DNA of 5,581 nucleotides from Flavobacteriaceae bacterium. GTDB lineage: Bacteria; Bacteroidota; Bacteroidia; Flavobacteriales; Flavobacteriaceae. This document shows positions 1 to 5,581 of this stretch, one piece after another. Position 1 is the stretch's first letter. The number at the start of each line of letters is the position of its first letter. The translations under genes and the position numbers were made by a program. The stretch is from NCBI GenBank assembly GCA_003511845.1, contig DOIV01000214.1, positions 1 through 5,581 on the forward strand, written 5' to 3'. The notes beneath the pieces are model-generated. The model searched no databases and was not told where the DNA came from. It saw only the letters and a program-made list of their open reading frames with translations.

Positions 1-1563
1 TTATTTTGTAAATGAAAACTCAATTCTTCTGTTTTTTCTATTCTCTTTTTCTGATTGAATTTCACCATGTCCGTTTGCAATTATTCTACTACTATCAATA
101 CCTTTAGCAATTAAATAGTTTGCAGTTTCATTTGCTCTTCTTTCTGATAATTTTAAATTATATGCTTTACTACCTAACGTATCTGTATAAGCAGCTATTT
201 CTATTTGAATACTTTTATTCTCTTTTAAAATTTTGATTACTTTATCTAACTCAGAAGCTGTTTCTGTTGTGATGTTAGATTTATCAAACCCAAAATAAAC
301 AGGGTTCAATGATGAGTTTATTTCTTCTAAAGAGCTGATTTCTGTTTCGTTTAACTTTTCTTCTAATTCTTTCTTAACTAAGAATTTATTCACTTCTAAC
401 TCTGGAGCATCAATATAACTATTACTTGTTATACTGTATTCTTCTGTTATATATACTTCATTAAAAGCGGTTAAATTATAAGTTTTATCACAGTCTAAAC
501 TTAGTGTATATACGCCGTTTTCATCTGTTTGTACTTGATCTAATTCATTATATTCAGCATCTAATAAAGTAATAACCGCGTCACTTATTACCTCTTCTGT
601 TTCTTTATCTTTAATTGTGCCTACAATTTCTTGTACACATTTTTTAATACTTAAACCTTCAGCATTAAAAGAATAAATGTCATTATTTTTTTTACCACCT
701 ATTCTATTAGAAGAAAGATATCCTCTTGTTTTAGTGTTGTTAAGAATAAATGCGAAATCTTCTTTTTCTCCGTTTATAGGAGCATTTAAATGTAATGGCT
801 CAGTATATACACCCTTATTGATATCACTTACATACACATCTAATTTTCCAAAAGTATCATCTCGTCCATCTGAAGCAAAATACAACATGTTGTCTTGAGT
901 TATAAACGGTGTAACTTCATCTCCTTTTGTATTAATTTTTGATCCTAAATTTTTTGGGATTCCATAAGTCCCATCTTCATTAATGTCTACCACAAAAATA
1001 TCTTTACCACCTAATGATTCTTTTTTATTATTTGATACAAAATAGAGTTGTTTACCGTCGTTGCTTAAAACAGGGCTTTCAGAAGTAAACCTTCTACTAT
1101 TAAATGGCAAAATTTTAATATTTATCCAATTACCTTCTTCATCAATTGTTGCCTTAAATAATTGCGATTTTTTTCTAGTTACTCGTCTCCTTCTAAACTC
1201 TTTAGTTTTAGAATAAACCTTTTTTAAATTATTACTAGAAAAATATACTGTTTTAGAGTCTTTGGTATAGGCAAGACCAGTTTTAGAAATTTTATTTTTA
1301 GAAAAATCTGTTATAATTTCTTTACCTATTATAGCTCCTTCAATATTTATATCTCCTTCAAAGATGCCAGATGGTCCTCTTTTTTTCTTTTCTTTTATAG
1401 GTGATGAAAAAACAATTTTATTATCATTTAAGAATGCAATTCCATAATCAGAACCCTTAGTGTTGTTGTCTAAATGTTTAACTGTAAACGATTCTGTTGC
1501 CATTTGTCCGAAAATAGATGTGGCTATAAAAGATATTAGTATAAATATTGAAAGATTTCTCAT
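1..1563 (-). CDS. Secreted PD40 beta-propeller / carboxypeptidase-regulatory / OmpA C-terminal domain protein
   Basis: Complete 520-residue protein; its TAA stop is the first three bases of the window. Residues 1-20 are a type I signal peptide with a hydrophobic core (FILISFIATSIF) and no lipobox cysteine. Residues about 95-300 carry PD40/WD40-like propeller blades, recognisable by repeats such as SNDGKQLYFVSN (167-178) and DNMLYFASDG (224-233). Residues about 310-375 resemble a carboxypeptidase regulatory-like (CRD) fold. Residues about 420-517 form an OmpA C-terminal domain with YFGFDKS (423-429), TDTLG (460-464), YNLKLSERRA (468-477) and NRRIEF (511-516); the Asp and Arg of this domain bind diaminopimelic acid in peptidoglycan. 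It is therefore probably a periplasmic or outer-membrane protein anchored to the cell wall. The domain order resembles PorE of the type IX secretion system, but the TPR segment and lipid anchor are absent, and no PorP/SprF gene is adjacent, so a T9SS role is only a possibility. The upstream spacer is A-rich (AATAAAAAGTAATG) without a Shine-Dalgarno sequence. Confidence 0.9.
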   Translation of the reverse strand: MRNLSIFILISFIATSIFGQMATESFTVKHLDNNTKGSDYGIAFLNDNKIVFSSPIKEKKKRGPSGIFEGDINIEGAIIGKEIITDFSKNKISKTGLAYTKDSKTVYFSSNNLKKVYSKTKEFRRRRVTRKKSQLFKATIDEEGNWINIKILPFNSRRFTSESPVLSNDGKQLYFVSNNKKESLGGKDIFVVDINEDGTYGIPKNLGSKINTKGDEVTPFITQDNMLYFASDGRDDTFGKLDVYVSDINKGVYTEPLHLNAPINGEKEDFAFILNNTKTRGYLSSNRIGGKKNNDIYSFNAEGLSIKKCVQEIVGTIKDKETEEVISDAVITLLDAEYNELDQVQTDENGVYTLSLDCDKTYNLTAFNEVYITEEYSITSNSYIDAPELEVNKFLVKKELEEKLNETEISSLEEINSSLNPVYFGFDKSNITTETASELDKVIKILKENKSIQIEIAAYTDTLGSKAYNLKLSERRANETANYLIAKGIDSSRIIANGHGEIQSEKENRKNRRIEFSFTK

Positions 1564-1637
1564 TACTTTTTATTGTTAGTTAGACCTTTATTAACGACCT
1601 TTTTTGTAGTGTAGTATAAAAAATGTCGTTTTTTTAC

Positions 1638-1672
1638 AAAAAAAAAGCTTGATAAAAAAATTTATCAAGCTT
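1638..1672 (-). terminator. Rho-independent terminator after the OmpH-like gene
   Basis: On the minus strand a perfect 12-bp stem, AAGCTTGATAAA paired with TTTATCAAGCTT, closes a TTTT loop and is followed directly by a run of T (complement of the A run at 1638-1644). It starts about 30 bases after the stop of the OmpH-like gene, so it should end that transcript and insulate the PD40-OmpA gene downstream. The plus-strand reading lacks a T run after the stem, so it appears to work in one direction only. Confidence 0.9.
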
Positions 1673-1702
1673 AAGTTGTTAACCGTATGTTTATAACTCT
1701 AA

Positions 1703-2224
1703 CTATTCCTTTGTTTTAAACGTTTTATTTAATTGAACCAAAACATCATCAGTTATGTCAGCTTTTTCTTCACCATACATTACGGTTCCGTTACTGGAGG
1801 TTGTCCCTAAAACAAAATTATATCCTTTTTCTTTAGCATAGTTTTTTACAAAATCGTTAATTTCTTTCGATAATGCTTCTAAACTTTTTTGCCCTTCAGC
1901 TTGTACTTGCTGCTGAACCGCCTGTTGACGTTGATTAATTTGTTGTTGTTCTTGCATTAATGCTTGCTCTTTCTCAGATCTAACTTTAGCAGACAACCCT
2001 TTTGAACTTTCTTGATAAATTTTAGCCTTATTTTGCCAAGCTCCGATTAAACTATCCAGTTCTTTTTGTAAACTTTCTGATTTAACTTTCATTGTTGCCT
2101 CGGCTTCTTTTGTGCCTTTGTATTCTTTCATTAATTCTTCAACATCTACATAGGCAATTTTTGTTTGTTCTGTACAAGAATTAAATACAACTACAAGAAC
2201 TAATAAGGTTACTATTTTTTTCAT
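1703..2224 (-). CDS. OmpH/Skp-family lipoprotein (periplasmic chaperone-like)
   Basis: 173 residues, ATG start and TAG stop. The N-terminus (MKKIVTLLVLVVVFNSC) is a lipoprotein signal with a lipobox-like FNSC, which predicts lipidation at Cys17. After it comes the family signature KIAYVDVEELMKEYK (22-36). Residues about 38-125 form a long charged and Gln-rich helix (QEQQQINQRQQAVQQQ, 91-106), as expected for the coiled-coil tentacles of Skp. The C-terminal body, YAKEKGYNFVLG (129-140) and MYGEEKADITDDVLVQLN (149-166), is typical of OmpH proteins. Skp trimers hold unfolded outer-membrane proteins in the periplasm; that this copy does so is inferred from family membership. Unlike the soluble OmpH often found near bamA, this version is membrane-anchored. 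A good -7 promoter element lies just upstream and a strong terminator just downstream, so it is probably a single-gene unit. Confidence 0.9.
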   Translation of the reverse strand: MKKIVTLLVLVVVFNSCTEQTKIAYVDVEELMKEYKGTKEAEATMKVKSESLQKELDSLIGAWQNKAKIYQESSKGLSAKVRSEKEQALMQEQQQINQRQQAVQQQVQAEGQKSLEALSKEINDFVKNYAKEKGYNFVLGTTSSNGTVMYGEEKADITDDVLVQLNKTFKTKE

Positions 2225-2248
2225 TTTTAAGGTGTTTTAAATTTCGAG

Positions 2249-2275
2249 CAAATATATAAAAATAGCTACATCAAA
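2249..2275 (-). promoter_or_regulatory. Probable Bacteroidota-type promoter of the OmpH-like gene
   Basis: The minus strand has TATATTTG at 2256-2249, an exact match to the Bacteroidota -7 consensus TAnnTTTG. An upstream TTTG lies at 2275-2272. The gap between them is 15 bp, shorter than the 17-23 bp usually given for this promoter class, so the -33 assignment is weak. The start codon lies 24 bases past the -7 element, which would give a short 5' leader of roughly 15-20 bases. This is the only TAnnTTTG match in the spacer. Confidence 0.55.
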
Positions 2276-2322
2276 TTGAAAAAACTAACTATAAGTTAAT
2301 TTTATGCTAATAAAAACACAAT

Positions 2323-2382
2323 AACAAATATTTATTTACCTAGGCAGCCATATTTGTTGTTTTCATTAACTTCTACAACAAA
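2323..2382. repeat. Overlapping inverted repeats in the methyltransferase-ompH spacer
   Basis: AACAAATAT (2323-2331) is the exact reverse complement of ATATTTGTT (2350-2358), with an 18-base loop that contains the palindrome CCTAGG. The second arm also overlaps TTTGTTGT (2353-2360), which is the reverse complement of ACAACAAA (2375-2382). The two hairpins share bases and so would exclude each other. On the minus strand the first hairpin is followed by a loosely T-rich stretch, so it could be a weak end signal for the methyltransferase transcript, but it is AT-rich and not a classical terminator. The rest of the 217-bp spacer (2225-2441) holds the ompH promoter and no supportable gene. Confidence 0.4.
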
Positions 2383-2441
2383 GAGGTTGTTTGGCTTGCT
2401 TGTGTAGATTAAAGAAGCTTAAATCGTTTTAAAATGAGGAT

Positions 2442-3353
2442 TTAACTGTTTTTAATGATGTAAATGTGTGACGAATACTCTTTAGATGATTTTGCAGTAA
2501 GATTAGATTTTAATCCGATAAAGAAAGCTTTAAATACATTAGACTTTCCGTTTTTATACTTTTCAGAAAGTAGGCTTACATAATACGAATCAAATTTCAT
2601 GGGTAAGGCTTTAATAACCTTCATTTTTTCTTTGTCAAAAAGACCTTCAATAGATTTTTTAGAAAAATGCCATAAGTGTCTAGGCACATCATAAGCTGCC
2701 CAAAATTCTTTATAATGGTTTGCATCAAAACTCTTGTAATTCGGAACAGCTACAATCAAAGTTCCGTCAGGTTTTAATAATCTTTTAAGACTAGAAACAT
2801 ATTCGTTTAAATTCGGCACATGTTCAAGTACGTGCCACATGGTTATCACATCAAATTTTGTGTGTTCACCATTTTGTGCGTTCGCTTGTAAACTTTCAAT
2901 GCTTTCAAAAATCTTAGAGTTAGAATCTTTTTGGTTTATTTTAGAGTTAGCGATTGATTTCGCTTTTTCGTTTGGTTCTACACCTGCAACTTGCCAACCA
3001 TTCTTTTTACATGCCAACAAGAAATCTCCTGTGCCCGAACCAATATCTAAAATTGTTTTGTTTTCTAGATTAAACGAATTGATAAGTTTTACTTTTTTCT
3101 TAATAGTGTAGTTTCTAACTCTTTGATAAATTTTATCAATAAATGTTTTATTGGTGTTTGAATGTGAAATATAATCTTCACTTTCATAATACTTACCCAA
3201 CTGATTATCTTCTGGTCTTGGTGTCGTTACTAATAACTCTGATTTTTCATCAATAAAGATTGAAAACGTTTCGCGTGAAACCGTATAATCTTTACAGGTT
3301 ATGTAGGGTTTTAATTCATTATTGTTTATTGGAGATGTATCGATTTGTTTCAC
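2442..3353 (-). CDS. Class I SAM-dependent methyltransferase (Methyltransf_23-like), substrate unknown
   Basis: 303 residues. The start is GTG (3353-3351): an in-frame TAA lies directly before it and the first internal Met is residue 172, so no other start fits well. A Rossmann methyltransferase fold is shown by motif I LDIGSGTGD (102-110), the acidic SAM-ribose loop GVEPN (124-128), motif II FDVITMWHVLEHVPN (167-181) and motif III LKPDGTLIVAVPN (193-205). The later block WAAYDVPRHLWHFS (218-231) is typical of Methyltransf_23 proteins. Residues 17-63 resemble the N-terminal Cys-rich module of related sugar or lipid methyltransferases, but only Cys20 remains, so zinc binding is unlikely. No signal peptide or membrane segment is seen, so it should be cytoplasmic. 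It follows mnmG by 56 bp and is probably cotranscribed with it, which hints at RNA modification, though the family acts on many small molecules. A parS-like site lies within codons 25-29. Confidence 0.85.
   Translation of the reverse strand: MKQIDTSPINNNELKPYITCKDYTVSRETFSIFIDEKSELLVTTPRPEDNQLGKYYESEDYISHSNTNKTFIDKIYQRVRNYTIKKKVKLINSFNLENKTILDIGSGTGDFLLACKKNGWQVAGVEPNEKAKSIANSKINQKDSNSKIFESIESLQANAQNGEHTKFDVITMWHVLEHVPNLNEYVSSLKRLLKPDGTLIVAVPNYKSFDANHYKEFWAAYDVPRHLWHFSKKSIEGLFDKEKMKVIKALPMKFDSYYVSLLSEKYKNGKSNVFKAFFIGLKSNLTAKSSKEYSSHIYIIKNS
3267..3282. other. Degenerate parS-like site inside the methyltransferase gene
   Basis: CGTTTCGCGTGAAACC matches the ParB consensus TGTTTCACGTGAAACA at 13 of 16 positions. 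Within the inner 14 bases there is one mismatch, in the core (CGCGTG for CACGTG). It lies in codons 25-29 of the methyltransferase, so it may be partly set by coding constraint. Its closeness (107 bp) to the better site at 3389-3404 supports a real third site, but the core change could reduce or abolish ParB binding. Confidence 0.4.
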
Positions 3354-3388
3354 TTATACCTGTTTGTTTTTGTAATTATTATTGTAAT

Positions 3389-3404
3389 TGTTTCACGTGG
3401 AACG
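3389..3404. other. parS-like ParB binding site between mnmG and the methyltransferase gene
   Basis: TGTTTCACGTGGAACG matches the parS consensus TGTTTCACGTGAAACA at 14 of 16 positions, with the CACGTG core intact. It lies in the 56-bp spacer just after the mnmG stop codon. Its first 15 bases are identical, and in the same orientation, to the site upstream of mnmG. The right arm (GGAAC) is the variant also found in parS palindromes of the form GTTCCACGTGGAAC, so the site is a hybrid of two known arm types. That ParB binds here is inferred from sequence only. Confidence 0.75.
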
Positions 3405-3409
3405 ATAAT

Positions 3410-5287
3410 TTATCGACCCATATAAACTAACAGTACAGAAACATCACTTGGTGAAACACCTGATATTCTACTTGCCTGTGAGATGCTAGTGGGCTGTATG
3501 TTGCTAAGCTTTTCTCTAGCCTCATAAGACAGTGATTTGACTTTAGTATAGTCAAAGTTAGATGGAATAAAGATATTTTCTAACCTACTAAGTTTGTCAG
3601 CATTGTTCTTTTCTTTTTCAATATAACCTGCATACTTGACATGTATTTCCGTTTGCTCTATAATTTCATTATCAATGTTATTATCAATAATAAAATCATT
3701 TACTCCCGGGAATTGACGCACATCATTAAAGTCTAATTGTGGTCTAGCAGCAATCTTGAACATCTTCATAGATTGTGATATCTCAGCAGAATCCTTATCT
3801 TTTAATATTTGATTAATGTCTTCTGGTTTTACACTTGTAGTTTTTAAAAAAGCTACAAAAGCTTCTGTTTTTTCTTGTTTTTCTATAACTCGATCTAAAC
3901 GTTTTTTAGATACCAATCCTAACTCATAAGCTTTAGGAGTTAGTCTTAAATCTGCATTGTCTTGCCGTAGTAAGGTTCTGTATTCTGCTCTTGATGTAAA
4001 CATTCTATATGGTTCTTCAGTGCCTTTTGTAATTAAATCATCTATCAACACTCCTATATAAGCTTCGTTACGCTTTAATAAAAAAGGCTGTTTTTCTTGA
4101 ACTTTTAAAGCAGCATTAATACCCGCCATCAATCCTTGTGCAGCAGCTTCTTCATAACCAGTGGTTCCGTTAATCTGTCCTGCAAAGAACAAACCATCAA
4201 TTAGTTTAGTTTCTAAGGTATGCTTTAATTGTGTTGGCTGAAAGAAATCATATTCAATTGCATATCCGAAACGGAAGAATTTTACATTCTCAAATCCTGC
4301 TACTTTACGCAACGCTTTTGCTTGTATGTCTTCTGGTAATGATGTAGAAAATCCGTTAACATAAACCTCAACCGTATCCCAACCTTCTGGTTCAATAAAT
4401 AATTGATGCTTGTCTTTTGTAGCAAATCTATCTATCTTATCTTCTATTGATGGACAGTATCTTGGGCCTAGACTCTTTATTCTACCATTAAACATTGGCG
4501 ATCTATCAAAACCTGTTCTTAATAAATCATGCACATCTTGACTTGTGTATGTCATATAACAAGAACGCTGTTTTTTCAATGGTTTTGTTTTATCACTATA
4601 AGAAAATTTTTCAGGAAATTCATCTCCTGGTTGTTCTATCATCTTTGAATAATCTAAAGATCGGCCGTCAACTCGTGGTGGTGTTCCTGTTTTCATCCTG
4701 CCTGAAGTAAATCCTTGTTTGATTAAATCTTCCGTAATTCCTGTAGAGGCTTTTTCACCTGCTCTTCCACCACCAAAAGTTTTATCGCCTATATGAATCA
4801 ATCCATTTAAAAAAGTACCTGCAGTTATGACAACAGACTTAGACATAATTTCTAATCCTAAGTTAGTTTTAACGCCAATAATTTTTTCATTTTCTATAAT
4901 TAAACCATCAACAGTATCTTGATAAAAATCTAAATTTTCGGTTTGCTCTAACTTCAATCTCCATTCCTCTGCAAAACGCATTCTATCACTTTGAACTCTG
5001 GGACTCCACATTGCAGGTCCTTTGGATTTGTTTAGCATTTTAAACTGAATAGCTGTTTTGTCAGACACCATTCCACTATAACCTCCCAACGCATCAATCT
5101 CTCTTACAATTTGCCCTTTAGCAATTCCACCCATAGCCGGATTACAACTCATCTGAGCTATGTTTTGCAAACTCATAGTTATCAGTAAAGTTTTAGAACC
5201 TATATTAGCACTTGCTGCTGCGGCCTCACTACCAGCGTGGCCACCACCAACAACAATAACATCATATATGTCTTGAAAAACACTCAT
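3410..5287 (-). CDS. mnmG: MnmG (GidA), tRNA uridine-34 5-carboxymethylaminomethyl synthesis enzyme, FAD-dependent
   Basis: Complete, 625 residues, the usual length for the long GidA form. With MnmE it builds the carboxymethylaminomethyl group on wobble U34 of certain tRNAs, using FAD, NADH, methylene-tetrahydrofolate and glycine. The FAD-binding dinucleotide fold opens with VIVVGGGHAGSEAA (10-23). Family signatures are MSCNPAMGGIAKGQIVREID (46-65), GPRYCPSIEDKIDRF (274-288) and AGQINGTTGYEEAAAQGL (369-386). The two functional cysteines known in E. coli (Cys47 and Cys277) correspond to Cys48 and Cys278. The C-terminal helical region that contacts tRNA and MnmE is intact, with YAGYIEKE (552-559) and LSYEAREKLSNIQPTSISQASRISGVSPSD (586-615, known in the family). 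The protein is cytoplasmic. The ATG at 5287 places the FAD motif at the expected distance. Spacers of 62 bp to ybeY and 56 bp to the methyltransferase gene suggest an operon, and each spacer holds a parS-like site. Confidence 0.98.
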   Translation of the reverse strand: MSVFQDIYDVIVVGGGHAGSEAAAASANIGSKTLLITMSLQNIAQMSCNPAMGGIAKGQIVREIDALGGYSGMVSDKTAIQFKMLNKSKGPAMWSPRVQSDRMRFAEEWRLKLEQTENLDFYQDTVDGLIIENEKIIGVKTNLGLEIMSKSVVITAGTFLNGLIHIGDKTFGGGRAGEKASTGITEDLIKQGFTSGRMKTGTPPRVDGRSLDYSKMIEQPGDEFPEKFSYSDKTKPLKKQRSCYMTYTSQDVHDLLRTGFDRSPMFNGRIKSLGPRYCPSIEDKIDRFATKDKHQLFIEPEGWDTVEVYVNGFSTSLPEDIQAKALRKVAGFENVKFFRFGYAIEYDFFQPTQLKHTLETKLIDGLFFAGQINGTTGYEEAAAQGLMAGINAALKVQEKQPFLLKRNEAYIGVLIDDLITKGTEEPYRMFTSRAEYRTLLRQDNADLRLTPKAYELGLVSKKRLDRVIEKQEKTEAFVAFLKTTSVKPEDINQILKDKDSAEISQSMKMFKIAARPQLDFNDVRQFPGVNDFIIDNNIDNEIIEQTEIHVKYAGYIEKEKNNADKLSRLENIFIPSNFDYTKVKSLSYEAREKLSNIQPTSISQASRISGVSPSDVSVLLVYMGR

Positions 5288-5312
5288 AGAGTTATCTAAA
5301 ATTTATTCATAA

Positions 5313-5328
5313 TGTTTCACGTGGAACA
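5313..5328. other. parS-like ParB binding site between ybeY and mnmG
   Basis: TGTTTCACGTGGAACA matches the parS consensus TGTTTCACGTGAAACA at 15 of 16 positions; the only difference is G for A in the right arm. The dyad extends outward to 5310-5331 (TAATG on the left, CATTA on the right), giving a 22-bp palindrome with one asymmetric pair. It lies in the 62-bp gap between the ybeY stop and the mnmG start and is not coding. It is the best of the three sites in the window. A role as local operator for mnmG cannot be excluded, because it sits 25 bases before the start codon. Confidence 0.8.
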
Positions 5329-5349
5329 TTAATTGTTGTTTATGAAGAT

Positions 5350-5581
5350 TTAAAAGTTCCGCAAAGATAGGTAATAATCTTCTTTCTCTCTCATAAGAGA
5401 TTTTTCTTCTTGCGTTTTATCTTTATAACCACATAAGTGCAATATCCCATGAATGATAACGCGATGTAGTTCGTCCGTAAAAGTATTGTTAAAGCTCTCT
5501 GCATTTTCTTTAACCCTGTCAATTGAAAGATAAATTTCTGTGTTGAGTTGTTTGCCTAAATTGTAATTAAATGTAGTAACA
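5350..5581 (-). CDS. ybeY: YbeY, rRNA maturation endoribonuclease (3' part; 5' end beyond the window)
   Basis: Only the C-terminal 76 residues are present; the reading frame runs off the right edge and ends with TAA at 5352-5350. YbeY is a cytoplasmic metal-dependent RNase involved in 16S rRNA 3'-end maturation and ribosome quality control. The fragment shows LNTEIYLSIDRVKENA (12-27), which corresponds to the family's GDI-IS-E--NA region, then the metal motif HGILHLCGYKDKT (44-56). His44 and His48 match the first two ligands of the E. coli motif H-x3-H-x5-H. The third position is Asp54 instead of His, a form I recall as usual in Bacteroidota. The tail SLMREKEDYYLSL fits the C-terminal helix of the family. 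It precedes mnmG by 62 bp on the same strand, so the two are probably cotranscribed. Confidence 0.92.
   Translation of the reverse strand, partial: VTTFNYNLGKQLNTEIYLSIDRVKENAESFNNTFTDELHRVIIHGILHLCGYKDKTQEEKSLMREKEDYYLSLRNF

Noticed and set aside
677..898. Plus-strand open frame of 73 codons
   Set aside because: It lies wholly inside the well-supported PD40-OmpA gene on the other strand and shows no recognisable domain.
1303..1430. Poly-T and TTTTTTCTTTT tracts on the plus strand as possible terminators
   Set aside because: They are Lys- and Arg-rich codons of the PD40-OmpA gene read on the opposite strand and have no associated stem.
1613..1640. Candidate promoter for the PD40-OmpA gene: minus-strand TTTG (1640-1637), 18-bp gap, TATACT (1618-1613)
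   Set aside because: The downstream element lacks the TTTG half of the Bacteroidota -7 consensus, and the upstream TTTG is part of the T run of the preceding terminator. A promoter is expected here but I cannot place it with confidence.
2839..3111. Plus-strand open frame of 90 codons
   Set aside because: It is the antisense of the SAM-binding core of the methyltransferase; its Phe- and Leu-rich product is typical of a shadow frame.
3389..3404. CACGTG palindrome as a conventional repressor operator
   Set aside because: The same 15-base word recurs after as well as before mnmG and extends to the parS arms; a position downstream of a gene fits a partition site better than an operator, though an operator role at 5313 is not excluded.
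4495..4710. Plus-strand open frame of 71 codons
   Set aside because: It is antisense to conserved mnmG sequence with no independent support.
3260..5349. Replication origin next to the parS-like sites
   Set aside because: I found no cluster of DnaA boxes (TTATCCACA-like) and no AT-rich unwinding region with 13-mer repeats; only centromere-like sites are supported.

Overview
The window looks like chromosomal DNA of a flavobacterium (Bacteroidota, family Flavobacteriaceae or close). The signs are strong AT richness, near absence of Shine-Dalgarno sequences, a -7 element of the Bacteroidota type TAnnTTTG, a PD40/carboxypeptidase-regulatory/OmpA protein of a type common in this phylum, and a YbeY with the Bacteroidota form of the metal motif (HGxLHLCGYKD). 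All five genes lie on the minus strand, so transcription runs from high to low coordinates.

Layout, in order of transcription: the 3' part of ybeY (rRNA maturation endoribonuclease, cut by the window edge, 5350-5581); mnmG/gidA (tRNA wobble-uridine modification, 3410-5287); a class I SAM-dependent methyltransferase of unknown substrate with a GTG start (2442-3353); a 217-bp spacer with small hairpins and the promoter of the next gene; a Skp/OmpH-like lipoprotein (1703-2224) followed by a strong intrinsic terminator (1638-1672); and a 520-residue secreted PD40-CRD-OmpA envelope protein (1-1563). The first three genes have spacers of about 60 bp and probably form one transcription unit concerned with RNA maturation and modification. 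The last two are envelope genes and seem to be transcribed separately.

The most notable signal is not a gene. The spacers on both sides of mnmG each carry the same 15-base word within a site that closely matches the ParB/Spo0J centromere consensus parS (TGTTTCACGTGAAACA): 15 of 16 positions at 5313-5328 and 14 of 16 at 3389-3404. A third, weaker match (13 of 16) lies inside the methyltransferase coding region at 3267-3282, and two exact half-sites lie nearby. This suggests that the ybeY-mnmG-methyltransferase locus doubles as a ParB loading region (chromosomal centromere), probably on the origin-proximal side of the chromosome. No DnaA-box cluster, parA or parB is visible here. I see no mobile element, CRISPR array, tRNA or rRNA.
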